Source: Steinernema hermaphroditum (Eukaryota > Nematoda > Chromadorea > Rhabditida > Steinernematidae). From it: a stretch of DNA of 64,000 nucleotides. The translations under genes and the position numbers were made by a program. A model generated the notes under the pieces. The model was not told the origin of the DNA, did not search any database, and saw only the letters and a program-made list of their open reading frames with translations. The stretch covers positions 17,422,001-17,486,000 of the forward strand of contig CM059625.1 in assembly GCA_030435675.1 (NCBI GenBank), given 5' to 3'. Positions 1 through 14,863 of the stretch are shown piece by piece. Position 1 is the first letter of the stretch. Each line of letters starts with the position of its first letter.

Positions 1-1717
1 TTGTAAAACTGTTCCTCAAGCGCCCGACGCACACTCAGCAGCTTGTTCAGCGTGTGCTATCTCTCGCTACTCAAGATAGCGACAACCCAGATTTGCGCGA
101 TCGTGGGTACATTTACTGGCGCTTGCTGAGTGCTGATCCCGCTGCTGCAAAGGACGTCGTTCTTGCTGAAAAACCATTGATATCTGAGGAAACCGATCTA
201 TTGGAGCCTTCACTTCTGGATCAGTTGGTGTGTCACATCGGTTCTTTGGCCTCCGTTTACCACAAGCCTCCAACATCATTCGTTGATACCGCACGTCAAC
301 CCCTGCGACATACCGGAGAAGCTAATGTAGCTGGAGCTACCAGGTATGGAACCTGACTGTGAATTCATTGCTACAGCAATCTCATATTACAGCGCAACTA
401 CCAACAACGACAGTTCTATTCTGAACATCACTGGACCATCGACCTCCGCTGCTGCTCCAGCACCCACAGTCATTCCATCTCAAGATTCGCTTATTGCCGA
501 TTTGCTCACTATTGATTTGTCTTCGCCTGCTCCAGGAGTCGGAGCACCCGCCATGGCTGCTGCCCCATCCTATCAACCGGGACCTATGTCGTCTGGCTTA
601 GATGATTTGCTGGGACTCGGATCAGATGGACTTCTTGACACCATGGGTACTACCAGCCCTCCAACAGTCATGGGAGGAGCGGTCAACAGCGGAAATATCT
701 TTGATTCCATCGTACCTATGACGAGCGCTCCTGCTGCTCCATCTTCGACATTCGATCCTCTTGGATCTCTGATGCCGTCAATGCCGACTCTCGCACCAAC
801 GGCGCCTTCTGTGAGCCAGCCAATTGCTGCTTTTGGCGATGTGGGAGATCTCTTCTCAAGCGCGCCAATGGCCCAGAGTCAGGGATACGCTCCGCCTAAA
901 ACCATGTGGCTCGATGCGACCAAGGGCAAAAGCACGCAGATCGAAGGCAGTTTCAACCGCCGTAATGGCATGGTTTACATGGATATGGTTTTCACTAATA
1001 AGGCTATGCAGGATCTATCCACTTTCGCAATTCAGTTTAACAAAAATTCGTGAGTGGCTCATGCATCGTTGTCTTGAACTGTTCTTTGTTTTTGCAGATT
1101 TGGTCTTGTTCCTGCTGAACATCTGACCGTTCCAGTTATCAAACCCAATCAATCGGTTAACGTTTCGTTGCCATGCCGTACTAATGGACCTATTCAAAAG
1201 ATGGATCCTCTCACGAAGCTGATGGTCGCAGTCAAGAACGATGTCGGAGTTTACTACTTTGATGTGATCGTTCCTTTGAGTGCGTACTTCGACGAGAACG
1301 GAACAATGGATAAGCGCGAGTTCCTCCAGTTGTGGAGAGAGATCCCTGAGCAGAACGAGGTGCAGTTCACCATCACGAACGCTAACGGTCTTTCGCCCGG
1401 TAGGCTTAACTTTGCTTATGACTTATCGCATCGCCGCGAAATTTAGATGACATCTGTACTAAGTTGCAACGAAACAACGTGTTTACCGTCGCTAGAAGAA
1501 ACGTTGAAGGACAGGAGTTGTTGTACCACTCCATCAAGTACGTAAATCAGATCAACATTCTCTCTGAACTCAAGATGCAACAGGGCATGCAACAGCTGAC
1601 GGTAAAGGTTGAATTTATTTCGCTTCTGATGAGGTCTTTTAGCTTTCTCTCAAATCTCGCCATTTGGTCGCCATTGCCAACTTGAACGAAATTTATCAGG
1701 ACATCATTAACAGCTAG
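1..1717 (+). CDS. apb-1: AP-1/AP-2 complex beta-adaptin, C-terminal part (5' end outside window)
   Basis: Large beta subunit of clathrin adaptor complexes, which links cargo and clathrin at the trans-Golgi/endosome (AP-1) and plasma membrane (AP-2); C. elegans uses a single beta gene for both. Inferred exons are 1-343, 393-1049, 1098-1399, 1447-1601 and 1643-1717, all joining in phase, stop TAG at 1715. The first exon starts in the end of the helical trunk (VKLFLKRP, then DNPDLRDRGYIYWRLLS, a hallmark of beta-adaptins). A low-complexity Ala/Pro/Ser/Met hinge follows, with DLLTIDL near 500-525, resembling a clathrin box. The beta-ear closes the protein, with the VVxKPN/LPxxPNGP-type segment around 1,130-1,190 and a final NEIYQDIINS. 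The start lies upstream of the window. Identity is confident; choosing AP-1/2 rather than AP-3 rests on the trunk and ear sequence. Confidence 0.93.
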
Positions 1718-4700
1718 ATCTGCACGTCCTAGTCGGTAGAAGAGCCACTTGTGTTGTGAACATATTTATGTAATAACGAACTTACGTTTAATTGTGGTTT
1801 ATAAGCTATTTGATATATTTATGAATAGAAGTTGATATTGTGCTTATTGCTGCATCTGAGTTCTAACGACATTTCGCTGAAGGGATTCAGCTACCTCTCT
1901 AGGTGTATCCTGGATTTGCGAAGGTTTATCAGGGAACCGCCGGCCATACGTCCTAGAGAAGAAGCCACAGCGGGTCAGTTTACAACAATTTTGTACTTCA
2001 TGTCTGTTCGCTAAATCAACATACCGGAATTGCACCTGTCGACCTATGAACACTTTTTCTATGCACCTACTCTAATTGTCCTCCAATACTGGTGCTATCC
2101 ATGCTTGTTTATATGTTTAATCTTTCGTCCAATTAATATTCAGGAGACGTAAGCCGATATCACATAGCTTGAGCAGCGCCGAACTCGTAAGTTGAGTGCA
2201 GCGGCGCTTTGACGATGTTCACTGCGCGATCGCCGATTGCCAAACATTTCAGAGTACACACAATCGTGGGAAATTCATCAGCTCACTTAACGACAATCTG
2301 CTCTTGGATGCACCTCACTTCCCACCTCTTACGTCAAAAACCGATAGCCTTGGTTTCGGAAGAGCCCTCATTGTGATCACAGTGGTGTGTACTTCGGAAA
2401 GTCCATTCAACGACACCGGATTCCTCAATTTCACTCACGGGACTTTGCTTCAAATATATCTGCTATGTATTCGTTAATTCGATTCGTAAAGATCGTAAAA
2501 ATGAAGAAACTTCTTTCGTCTATCCTTGCAATTGTCCTCCATCTCATTTGTTTAAATTAAGTGAAATTTAATTCCGCTAGTATATACATCTTTCTCGGAA
2601 GGTAATATAAATAGTCTTTCCTGTGTATTTCAAGAATATTGCATTGCTTTCTCTCTTTCAGCATTCAAACAGCAGTAATCCTGCAAAAAAAAGAACCACC
2701 GCTTTACAAATTCTCGTATATGTTCCAAAACAGCCGAAAACAAAGGTCCTCAGGATCGTTCACTGAATAATGTTCCGCCGCCAATGCTTTTGCATACCTC
2801 ACATATAGTCAAAAAAGCTGTCAGTGAGCGTTCGTCTTTCTTCGACTTCAATTTCACGGCCAATTTTGTTAATTTCCTGTGTGGGCTTTTTTGCGTCATT
2901 GACGTTTTTTATCGAATTATGCAAAATAGGAACGTGTGCCACGACTGAAGTAGACGGCGCTTCAAAAGGATATGCATTGATAAGCATATGTTTTTCGATC
3001 TATATAACGTATTTTGCTAGACAATATGTAATGATGTGTAGAATTAAAGCTGATCGTCAAGTATATTGGGTTACATTTTAAGTGGCTTTATATAGGATTA
3101 TTATTCTTTTCTGATTTTTTGTGATTTTCTGTTGTCGTGCGCTGCTCCATGTCTACAACAAGACCTTTTTTTCTGAGATATCTTGCGACTTGCTAAACAC
3201 AAATCGCCGATCTTTCATCTTGAGCAAACAACTGCGGGATAATTGATCAAAGTTTGAACAATCAAGGTATTCATCCGGTTTTTATGCGCTGCGTGCGGTT
3301 GACCGTGTTTTCTGTCCGGATTTGTAATACTCTGCTATTGTAGGGGCATCAGGCTCAAAGGCGAAACATATTTGTTCACTGTCATTTCCTTCACATATAC
3401 GACAGAAAAACTTAAATTTTTGAAATACGGATATTACTGTATTACTTTTTTCGGAATGCGTATTAGTTAGGAAAAATTTCGGATTTAGACGGTCCTACAA
3501 TACAGAGTGCGTATTTTAAAACATATGTTCAAAGAGAATCTTAAATATGACCATTATTTGAACAAAAATCTAATTCGCCATTTTTTAAACTGCACTGGCT
3601 TTACCCTATGCTCAGTTATCCAGACAGTCTATTTGGTGTGAATGTGCAAACTAAATTCTTCATATATCCGAAAATTCAAAGCACTTAGCCCTGGTTGACT
3701 CAAGTATCTGCACATAAATTCAAATACGCGTGATAAATCGAGATTTATTTCTAATGACGTTTCAAACACGAATCGTGCTATATGCACGGAGAGTGACTTT
3801 TTTAGATTCCTTTGGACTTTCGGATGCTTTTTCTTGTTGTACTTTGTGATAAGTGTCGCTATTTTCGGACATAATTTTGTGTTCTTGAAGCCACATCGGC
3901 TGAATCACTCACGGGATCGGAAATATCGGTGCAAATTATTCTGGCCTAGTTTTTTGGAATTTTTTTGCTTGAGATTCTGATGCTTCAAAGGGTCCATGGA
4001 AAGCAGAAAATTTAAATTACTTTCGCTATGTTTAACCTCAATGACCGCAGATTATTGCGTGACAAGGTGACGCCACCGGGCGTTCCACGCACGGTTCAAT
4101 TCGGCCATTTTTGAATTTGTAGGTAACGTAAGGCGCCTTCAGCTATTCACGGTTAGCACCAATTTTTTTCTCCGCATTTTGTTGGAGGCATTCAACAGTT
4201 TGTTCAAAAGGACGCCGTCCAACGAGTGGCGCCTTTTTTACTGGCCCAATAACATCAATGTCCCGCCTTGTTCCCATTTCTTTCATTACATTTCCGCAAA
4301 GCTGCTAGCTCTGTCAAATACGGTGAAATTATCGAGCAACTATCTCGTTAAGGTGGAAAGTTGAAGTCCAAAGAAATGCAAAAAAAAGTCAATCTCTGTT
4401 TCATGTTTTAAACGTCATCGAAAAGAAATCTCGTGCGTACTTATTATACATGTTGATTCGGCAATTCTTTTCTCGTTCAAGCGATAGCCCGTCGCAAGTA
4501 TTACATTTTCGAAGTGCCCATCTCGGCACTCAGAACGACCTCACACAAACGAAAACCTAAAACTGAATTTCTTCGTGCTAAAGTGTTTTCGGAATGCTCT
4601 AAAGATACTCGACTGGAAAGAGTGAACTTTCCTTAAGTTGCTTCCACTCACGCCCTCGTCCATCGCAATATCGGAAATTCCGTTGTTTTCAGGGAGGTCT

Positions 4701-7700
4701 GCGCGTGTGCTCATTTTAAGTTCTGTTTACTTATTCACACCCGATTTCTCCGCAGTAACGACTTCCGCGGAAGTGCATGGGTATCTGTGTGTGTATTCTT
4801 ATTCTTTTAAGACTTTTGGCACAAAGTCGGTGAATGTTTTACCTGCGTACTTTTTCTGAGTTATCAGCTTTTTGTCATGCAAAACAGAGTTATTTTTTAA
4901 GTGGGACGTTTCGCTATTCAAATTTTGGAATATTGAACGGTACATGTCGTGCTTTTAAAATTTTGACACCGATGCTTTCGAATTAATTTTTTTTGCAATT
5001 AAGATTTAAGATGAGCCTATCATAAAAAAATATATGCTTACCAATACGATGTCCTGTTTTCGCTTTCGTCCTCACTTCCAGGGACATTCGTCTAAGCATG
5101 GCAATTACTTGTTTATCTAGCATCTGGGTCAATCAATTTGCGAAGCTTCAGCGTTTCCATTGCCTATTTTGCTATTTGTACTTGTCTTTTACGTTTATAA
5201 AGAAAATCGCTCCTGCCTGCGAGCTACAATAGTCATGACGGAGTTCTCCGTTATTTGCTGGCCTGTTCACTTGAATTTCGGTCTAACAATGCTTGCAACA
5301 GGACAGCAAACACTGCGGAAACATAAATCACCTAATTTGCTTAAGAAATGCATGTTTATTTGGTGCTAGGAATCACCAGGAAGTGAGCGATACGTTTGTG
5401 TTAGACGAACAGATGAGCGAAGCGCCATGTATCGTATATCAAAATATCAAATCACCAGGTTATGAGTCTCCGATGTCAAAACATTGACAAGATATGTCCT
5501 CACACTTTTTTTGTGTATAGTTTTTTCTCCGCTTCCTGCCAGACATCTGGCAAAGTGCATCCCACACCCACGTCTGGCATTGTCGACCATTTTCTTTCGT
5601 TCTTTGATCATGCAAATTTGGTCAGCCGAAAATATCCGGGTTTATAGGGTTTGTATATCCGGGTTTGTAGGATTGTTTCTAGTTTCTTTCGTTGAACAGT
5701 ACAGTTCAACGACATCGATACAGTGGGTTTCTAAGGTGATGTGCTCGCTAAGTGCAGAATGTGTCTCTTAAACAAATCCCGTCAAGATTATTGCGCGGTT
5801 CCTCGATTCGTTTCAAAGAAAATTAGCTTAAGCGAAAAATGTGTCCTTAATGCATAATTGGATCACGACTTCACGACTTTATTTCATGTATCAAAGGCAT
5901 TTCGCCTTGCATGACACCGCGATAAAACAGGGATTGCTTTTTGCACCCGGCTTAAGCTCTCGGTTGATGTTGATGTCGAACCGGTCCGTTGTCGCTCATC
6001 GAACCTCTTGAAACGGCAGAACGTCATCTTCACGGGTTGTTTCAGGCGGAGAAGCGGTTTTGGAGCTCGCATCTGCTTCAGAGAGACGGGTCCTTAGTTT
6101 GGACGTTGCGTCTTCGCCGGTGATGGCGTCCGCAGAGCATCGATGACCTTCAGGTTATCTTCTCACAGCCGGATGCCCGGCTTCGTACATTTAATTGGAT
6201 CAAAATAGCCACAAAAATGCCTAATTTGAGACGAAAAGTGTGTCACACGTCATTTAGTGATCTAAGTCTCATTTGCAATTCATACGAATGGCAAATAATT
6301 GTTTATAAATTTTATGTGTTTTAATGTCCGCCCCTACCATACATAAAGTTCCTTTTTCGTTAATTCAATTCGCTAAGCAGACATAGGCCATCTAATACGG
6401 CAAATTAGCTTAGTATTGTCGTAAAAGCAAATCCAATAGGATATCGGCAAACATAGCTTCAATTGCTCAAATCATCTGCTTTCGTCAAGCCGCATGTTGA
6501 AAATGTGTTCCTTTACAATCTACTTACTGTGGGTCTCATTACCATACATGCTACAGCGGCGGTTTATGGACATATTCTTCACCCATCTTTCGGAAAGGCG
6601 CTCATTGTATTGTGACTCATTAGTGAAACTTTCAGCGTAATCTCTTATTATTTTAAACCGTATTGCTGTATCTGAAACAACGCGGAATTCGCGTCCCTCC
6701 ATCAGAGATCCCTGTAAATGACGAAGGCTGGCCTATGCATTTGTGGCAATTGAAAGCATGAAAATAGACTGTCACTGGAATGCCTTGTAAAATTTGATAT
6801 CGAATTTCCACTTTCTAGGAGCAGCCACGAAAAACAAGGTCTCTTATTTTAGTAATGTCGCAATTGCGTGGGAAGGCATTTCAGACAATCTCCTTCTAAA
6901 AGAGAGAAACCAATCGTGGAAGTAAAAAAGGGCACACCACTTAAAAATAGTAGTCATACACAGCGCTACATGATTTTTGGTCATTTCTCATAGTTTTAAG
7001 TGAGAAAATTTCCCTGAATTGATGAAGTGAATTTTAAAATCAAAGCGTCGTTATATCACAAAAAAAACAGAAAGTAAGTATTCCGCCTCCACAGCCATAA
7101 AAATAAATAAGTAAATAAATGGCCCGAAGTACACGTGGTTAACTAAAAATACCACATGTAAAAGGACAACCAACCCCCTTCTACCTCGCGCTGTCCTCTG
7201 TTTTTCAACGTTGTTTTGATATTTTATTTCACATTCCCATTGAAAAAACAAAAACCACAACAGCATCAAGATGTCCAGCTCCTTAAAGTTTTGCTCACTT
7301 TCAGTTCTTCCATCACCAAATATTTATAAAGTTTTTAATCAAATGCGGAACTAAAGATTAATCAAATTGCAAAGGTGGGAGTCTAAGATTCTATTAGATT
7401 GAGCCGAACTTCGACGGTCACAAAATTGCAACACTTCCGCTTTTGCATTGTGCATTGCCTGAAGCTTAAAGAAATTCCCAATATTTGCCCACATAAAATT
7501 AGTACAGCACCGCTTTGTATGCTTTCGGTTGTGCACTTCGTTGCTTCCGCCGAACCAGGCGAGGGCGGTGCTTTGAGCTAACTCTAGCAACTGCTATCTC
7601 TGGTCATTTGAAGAATTATGCATTTGTTAACGACATTAATGCTCGATACTCGATGTTCGCGCTTCTCTTCTTAGGATGGTATCTCTTGCTCAATACGCAG

Positions 7701-10700
7701 AATTGCTATCGGAATATGCAAAGCTTATTCCTGCTCTTTTCGAGGTACTGACTGGTGGCGCTGTCAACAATCGAGCTCATTGCGGTGATTAAGTTCGGCT
7801 GCCGTGACTAAGTTAACGCCGATTTCTTTGTTTTTTCAATAGTCGTTCAAGACCAGAATAGAGCCGAAACAGGTGACTGTTGCACGTCTGAGCGTTTGAT
7901 TTTAAGACGTCAACAGCAGCCACCCTTTCCAAGCTTCTATCATCCCCACAGGAGCAGTTGTCCAAATGTTATCGACAATAATCACATCACTTGGTCGTTA
8001 ACATTTGGTGTCATAACATTATCTTGCCATTTTTTTTGGTCCACTCATACGTACGGTTCGACGTCTTTTTTTTCTTTTTGGCGTTTCATGAGTTCATAAT
8101 TTGTGCCATGAAATTCATGGATGTGTTCTTTCTGAACCTATTCACTGCAAAGTTAAGGCAAACAAGTGTTGTATCCAACTTTGAGGTCTCAGGGCACTGA
8201 CAAGCATTATTGAACATTACTGAAAACTAAAAGCATATTCTCTTCAAAATTCTGAGCCCTTTACAAGTAGCTGCGTGATTTTTCATCATAGTCCGAAAAA
8301 CTTAATTGGGATTGTCGTAGTTACTTAAGACTTTATGTATCATAACCTCAAACGAACTATCCAAACCAGATTACTGTAATATCCCCATTCCGTGCACAAA
8401 TCTTTATATAACTAAAACCGATCTGGATTTGCTTCATAAATGTAGTTTCTAAGGCCATCGGCGGACTGAGATTCGCCCTTGCCGATAAAAGCGTGTGCTA
8501 GGCGCACTTGCTTGGCTATTCCAATAGTACCGAAAATAGCTATTATCGGCGTCTTCACTTCCCGTGCTTTTTCTATGGATTCATTTTCGTTAAACTGTTT
8601 TTGGCTTTCGATTGAGTTCGCGAAAAGTACGAACAATTTATTGTTTGCATCCGCTGGGCCCTCTGCGACACGCCACCCTAAGTTATGGTCGTCGAGAAGA
8701 TGTCACGCTATGTTTGAGCAATTTGTTGATTTACGATACGCTTTCAAGTTTATAATATATTATTTGTGTTTCATTCCCTTAAAATCGAACGATAGTTAAT
8801 GGGTGACTTGCCCTCTCTTATATTAAAAACACAGTGACCTTTTGCCTTGCTGCATAAGATCGAAACTGAGATAATTGTTCGAGTTTTATTTTGCAAAGGC
8901 ACCCATTAGCACTTCTAGGCAGAAGGGCTTTCTATGATGAAGTTCAAAGGAAGTGCAAACGAATGCGTAATTGTGGACAGTATTATATGCTGGAACTCCC
9001 TCGCCCTGTTCGTGCGTTGTTTGTTAAGGAGGGCAACACAAAATTAAAGACTTTCCTATGTGGATTTTGTGTTGTGTTTCCTATACTTCCAATTGGTCAT
9101 TGCAGTTTTGCCTATACTAGGAAAATTAAGTGAGTTTTGCAATATGTTTAAGTCATTAAAGCCATGAGCATTATACCGACTGGAAATGATCGTAAATGGG
9201 CTTTCTGCGGGTATGCACTCAGATCTCATATTGATGTGCATCCAATGTGCAGAATAAGTTATCTTCGAATTTGATGTGCGTTTTATTGCTGGAGATTCCG
9301 TGTACGGGCCTGTGCAGCAAACTACGGAAAACTTCAGTGAAACCAACTTAACTTTATGGGACCACGAGTTTGGCATAGTTTGGCATTTAGTTCTATGCGA
9401 GGTCTATTTTTCTGGACTATTTTTCCTATGATATATTTTTGATATACAATGATTAATTTGTCGTATAACATTGAAATGTCGCCCCGCGGAAAGGTCTGCA
9501 TCCCTATGTTTATCCCTCTTTTTCGTAATCAGGAAATATGAACAAATGCGGAAGCTTGAGTGGGGTGCTTCACTAGCTCTTATTGTTTATTTATCAAATT
9601 GTTTTGTAGAGTATATGTTTATGCGGGACGAGAATCCTCCACTTTCATCAAATTTTCATGCATTGGTTTCGCTGCATGTGAAGAATAACAAAGTAATGTG
9701 ATTTGAATTTTTCAATTTGTTTTTGAAATTACAAAAAAAATCTATGAATGTAAATTGGTGGACGCCTTCGCGTAAGGATCTTGCACCGCAAAATTAAGAA
9801 AAAATAAATTTTTCAAAAATTAAAAATGCACCATATAACTTATACAACAATAGTCGATATCCACGCATTTTAGTATTTCTGAAAAAGAACTACCGTACCT
9901 CTGCATCACTCTCTCCGCTTGTTTTCCTCACCTTCATCGCACTTCACCAGCTGTTCAGATTTTCGTCGCTCATAAGATAGGAAAACATTTGTCAAAAACC
10001 ATATGATGACCGTGTACAAATTATGATCGTGATTTGTCACACCCAGTCAATAATAATTGCCCCATGTAGTCGCCTACCCGAAGCATCAGCTGTTCACAAG
10101 CAGCTCGAACTCATAATCGTGCCAAGGCGACAAGCGGCTCCCACACTCCCCGCGACGATGACAATGATGTTTGCCGCGGAATACGCTCGTCCATAAAACA
10201 GGCACTTGCCACTTGGGATGAGTCTTCAAACGGTTGGAACAAAAGCGGCGCCGCGCCCTCTTGGCCCAGCTATTAATTTGTATGTATGTATGTGCCCTGC
10301 CGCAGTTGAGCACATCCTGCCTATGGAACAGCTTTCTGTGTCATTATTTCCCGTTTTCTATTTGTTTCTACCTACTATGTCATGAACGCGTCTAGCACCA
10401 CCTCGCGTCCCAAACCACACCTCCAAAACCGACGAATTAATTGTAATCGCTCGGCCAGACGTAAACGGAGTGGGGCCAATCGTTTTTTTTTCACAAGCCC
10501 GACTTTCAGGAGCACGGTTGGCCCATGCTGTATGGGGTGATCTCAAGCGAAATCTCAAGCCCTTTGCCGAACCCATGATTTGGACGTCACTCCCGGGATT
10601 CGCATGATATTGTCCAATTACTCGCGGCTGCTATTAAACTTTTCGAATTGCCGCGCCTCGCACGCAATTAGTTTCAATTTTTGGGTATCGCCCTCTCAGC

Positions 10701-13700
10701 GAGCCGCTACTTGTTGGCACGTCGAAGAAGGGTGCAAAATTCGCGCCAAACGTAAACTTTTCGTAATAACGATCAACGTTTGAATTTATTTACCATAGTA
10801 GTAGTAGGCTCGAGCCGTGCCTTAAATTAGCCCAATTTTTGAATGTTCCATGCTAGCCGACTCGTTTGGCTGTTTCCTTCTGCTAGCGAGGCATTTCTCA
10901 TGTTTGCATAATGCGCAATTAATATTCGCTCGAGTATTTTGTGTTGCGTGCTCGCATTGAGGGTATTCGAGTCGACTGGTTCAATGGGTGTGATTGCTCT
11001 GTGTACGTATGCTCTTTCATTAGTTTAAATTTTCATCTTGCCTGAACATTTTCATGCATTTGAAAAGGTAGGCAAAAGAGGAACCTACGGTGACTCAGAC
11101 AGTCGTGCCCGTGATTAGACCAAATGCGTTTTTAGTCGACATTTGCTCTTTTCCTTTCCTATTCAAGTTCGTAGGTTACTTCGATTTTTTTGATTTACTT
11201 CTCTCGATCTTACCGTACATGTTTTATAATTGTGTTCTGCGTAAGTTTTCTGGCTGCCTTACAACTGAATAGGATTGCGAAGACAATTAACAGTTGTGTA
11301 GCTCATTATTTGGGCATCTCTGTGGAAAATTTTATACAGAGAAAGCAAGTGTAATGAATCTAAGGCCTACTTTATGAGATTTCAGTAATCTTCATCAAAG
11401 AGCACTTTTTGTCAGTGCTCCAACTTCTGCACGCCAATTGATGGCCTCTTCGACTGAGCCAATCAGCTGGATGGATTCGTTTATCTTTCGAAATAGTGAT
11501 CGCTCTTTGACTGCTAAATTACTGGTGAATTGGAATCTTAGACCAAGAACTCGTGGTAGCCTACAATTCATCCATAAGTAGTTTGTGATACTCTGTCGAT
11601 TCATCTTTTGAAAAGCAGAAAAGAGAAACGACAGAGAAGGTTCTAGCCAGTTTTTGTGCTTTTTCAAAATCGGCGAAGTCTACCAACGCATTCTTCGCAA
11701 ACTTTGTTTCCAACTCGGTCCAGAAACAAAATTCGATTCGCACATTGATTTCCGGCTGTTTACCGCTTCTTGCGCGCGTTTATCCCAAAGCCCATATGGG
11801 CCAATTAAATAGTTATCCGATAGTGTTTATTGCGTCCGAAAAGTTCGTGAAAACAGGGTTGGTCTACGAGTTGGTCAGCTTTGTTTGGGTCCATGAATTT
11901 CGACACAGTAGTAAGTACCGCGTACTACTGAGCATACAAGGCTTTTAAAATATCTTTAAAAAATCATGTCAACTGTTTGCTTGAAATATGCGCCGATTAA
12001 AAAAAAAAAAAAAATTACGGAGTGAGAACTATTATCCGACCTCAACGTTCGCGAAGTGATTGAAATAAACTCTGTTTAATACTGGGGTTCACGATGTTAA
12101 TGGAAGCAGTTCTGAAGTCCACTTATTGGCTAAAGGTATATTGCTGTTATACAGGCTTAACTTTCCCTGGTCCTGCCCGGTGAATTACCTTTTACGTACA
12201 AAGCCCGAAGTTTGAGCTTGATCGGCGTCTGACAATTCGGAATGTTCCCTTGTTACTACGTTCACTTTCATATAGAGCACCATTGTTACTATTATTACCG
12301 GATATCCTCACCAAGTGCCCTCGTATTTTGCGAAATCTGGTCGAACTCGGGACATTGCCAGACCTCTTTGTTTTGGGCTAAAAATGCTGTCCGTATGTGA
12401 CGCATGATAGTTCGTCATCACTTTTTGGCATTTCTATATAAATGCAGACAGACAGACAATATGTCTTAAAGTCATCAGGCCTATTGACGCAAAGCGGTAT
12501 ATTCAAGCGTGTTCCCAATTATTATATGGCACGCGAGCTTTCAGTCCCGGCGATTGTTGTAGTCAAAATTCCTTGTCGCTTCCTCCGTGTTCGTCCCGTT
12601 CCACTACCCTTTGGGGAGACGCCGATTAACGGAGTAACGGATGTTACTATCTTCCTTTCAATGTTGCCTTTCTTTTGCCATGTGTTTTAGACTGTGTCGA
12701 TAAAGAAGAGAATGGTTGGTTGGTCTAACAGAAAACGCACCGATCTCGCGATGTGCCATTCTACATTAAAGGGTAAAACAAGCGCGGATTTAAGCAATTT
12801 TGCTGCTAAAAAACATTTTGAGACACTCTGGAAGGGTTTGAGATGGTGGAACAGAGAAAAAATACCACGACAACATTCAGCACCGGTACAAACGACGTTA
12901 TTTTTGTATGACTTTTGCCGGTCCATGGTGGGTCTCACAACACTTTTTTAGTGCACCTTGAAACACAAAAAAAAATTCCTGAAAAAAGGTACGATGGGCT
13001 GACGACACATTGTTTTCGATGTTGTCTTTGTAGCTTTAGGTTCAGTCATATGTTCGTTTCATACTTGAGAGGATGACTTCACTTTTACACTTGCACTTTC
13101 GCCTTCAGAAGGACAAGTGCCACATGAGGACTTCCTCATTTTCGTTTCTTTTCCGCGTTTTGCATTGTTTACTGACACTTCTCGCATCGCAGTCGCAGCT
13201 GACTGCGTGGGGGTGACTGTTCAGAAGCTTATCTAAGACCTTTTGTGGCTAGTGCACTATAGAATGGCAGAGACATCTTGTTCGCGGTGACATCAACTAG
13301 AGCATGACGAGGAAAAGCATGGTGGCAATTAGAAATTGCGCTAGTATCTAAATAAAGAACAGAAATAGTGACAATGCTAATTGCGCTCAGGCAGTGCAAA
13401 GACCACTCGAATAACTAGATTACCTGAACCTGTTACATTGAATAGACATTAAATAAACGGTTATAATGTTGATTACCAAAATTATTACTGAAATTTCGTC
13501 GAGTTTCATCAATTACCACAGCATTGAAAATCGCATTATGTATAAATGGAAGCCATTTCGCATCGAGATCGTTTGACTTGCAGCTTACATTTTAAAAACG
13601 GCCAATGCTCGAATACGCATATACTTTTCAGTTGGACATCTACTTATCCAACTCAGATCATACATACATGATCTGAAAGGCAACTAGTTCGAAGGATTCT

Positions 13701-14863
13701 CTAATGAAAAAAACGGCCCTGCTGCTGGATATCGCTTCCCAATAATCTTGCAATTGCACTTCGTACATGAGGCACCTCGCACTTTACTCACAGAATCCTT
13801 CTGCTAGGCACGTGTGAGAGCGACACACTCGCCCCACGTTCGAACAACCTCTCTGCATATCGAAAAGCGGCAGTTGTTTATAAATCGACTGTTTATCATT
13901 TATCTCGCATTTGCCCGCGAGCCTTGGATCTGCCACAGCCTGACCCGAAGTAATATCCATCTGCGATAAAAAAAGCCGTCGCCCTTTGATCGACGTAGTC
14001 TTACTCTAACCTCGTTAGATTTTGAATATTGTTGTGAATGAAATTCGCTCGCCACACGCCATCTAATCCCAAACACCGATGAGCGTACGGCGGCTCCTCC
14101 CACATTCAGTATAAGAAAGGCGTTCACCCAAAGCGGATTTTCGGCCGCCTTAGGGATCCTTTTGGAAACCCTCATCTGTGGATGCCGCCATAGTTAATGA
14201 CAAGGAACTGTGTCGATCCAAACGATGCCAATAATTTGTGTTTTTGCATACAAATTTCCCTCTGTTATCATTTCAATTAATCATAACAACGATTATGAGC
14301 TTTACTTTAACGCCCCCAAAAGAAAGACGCAGATTTCTCGTGCTTATCGCCGATTCTGAAGTGAGAAGGGTAATTATTCGTATTTTCTGCTATGATCACT
14401 TTACAAAGTGTGTATTTTGCAAGTTAAACGAACGGGCTCGCTTTGAAAGGTGTCTACAAAACCTCATCATTGAAAACGCTGCAAAATGCAAAATTACATA
14501 GCAAAGGGCCAGCGAAGTGGACTGATTAACTTCTATCAAACCGATCATCTAACTGGTCCTAAATTATACATCATTCGTTGTAGAGAGTTCCAAAAGGACA
14601 GCATTGTTTTTAGAGGGGCGTGTCCATGCGTGCTCGTAAGCCGATGAGGCCAGTCGAGTCTTAATATACTGTCCCAGATACTCTCCATTTCTGCTGTATC
14701 TGTAAGTACGTATGACATAATATATTAGAAAGATACAAGGACGTGAAGGGAGCGTGATTCTCGTGCAATGGTCTAAAACTTACGTATTTGTTTATTTAAC
14801 ACATTTCTTTTGCGTGTCTTGAAGAAGAGAGAGTCCAGGAGTTTTTCAGATATCGTAAGATAG
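1718..14863. other. Gene-poor interval, no supported gene
   Basis: About 13 kb of AT-rich sequence with homopolymer runs and no frame I can assign to a family. The longest frames (about 60-106 codons) overlap on both strands and lack splice context. GC-richer islands lie near 5,880-6,180, 10,080-10,780 and 13,800-14,180. On the minus strand of the first, about 55 codons are open and rich in Glu, Asp, Ser and Pro, ending in a stop near 5,995. On the plus strand of the second, about 58 codons are open and end near 10,275. Either could be a stray exon, an old transposon remnant or chance. The interval probably also holds regulatory sequence for the downstream GPCR. Confidence 0.5.

Noticed and set aside
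14620..14670. Hammerhead-like CCGATGAGG stretch
   Set aside because: The conserved CTGATGA core and the paired GAAA are not present in the right arrangement.
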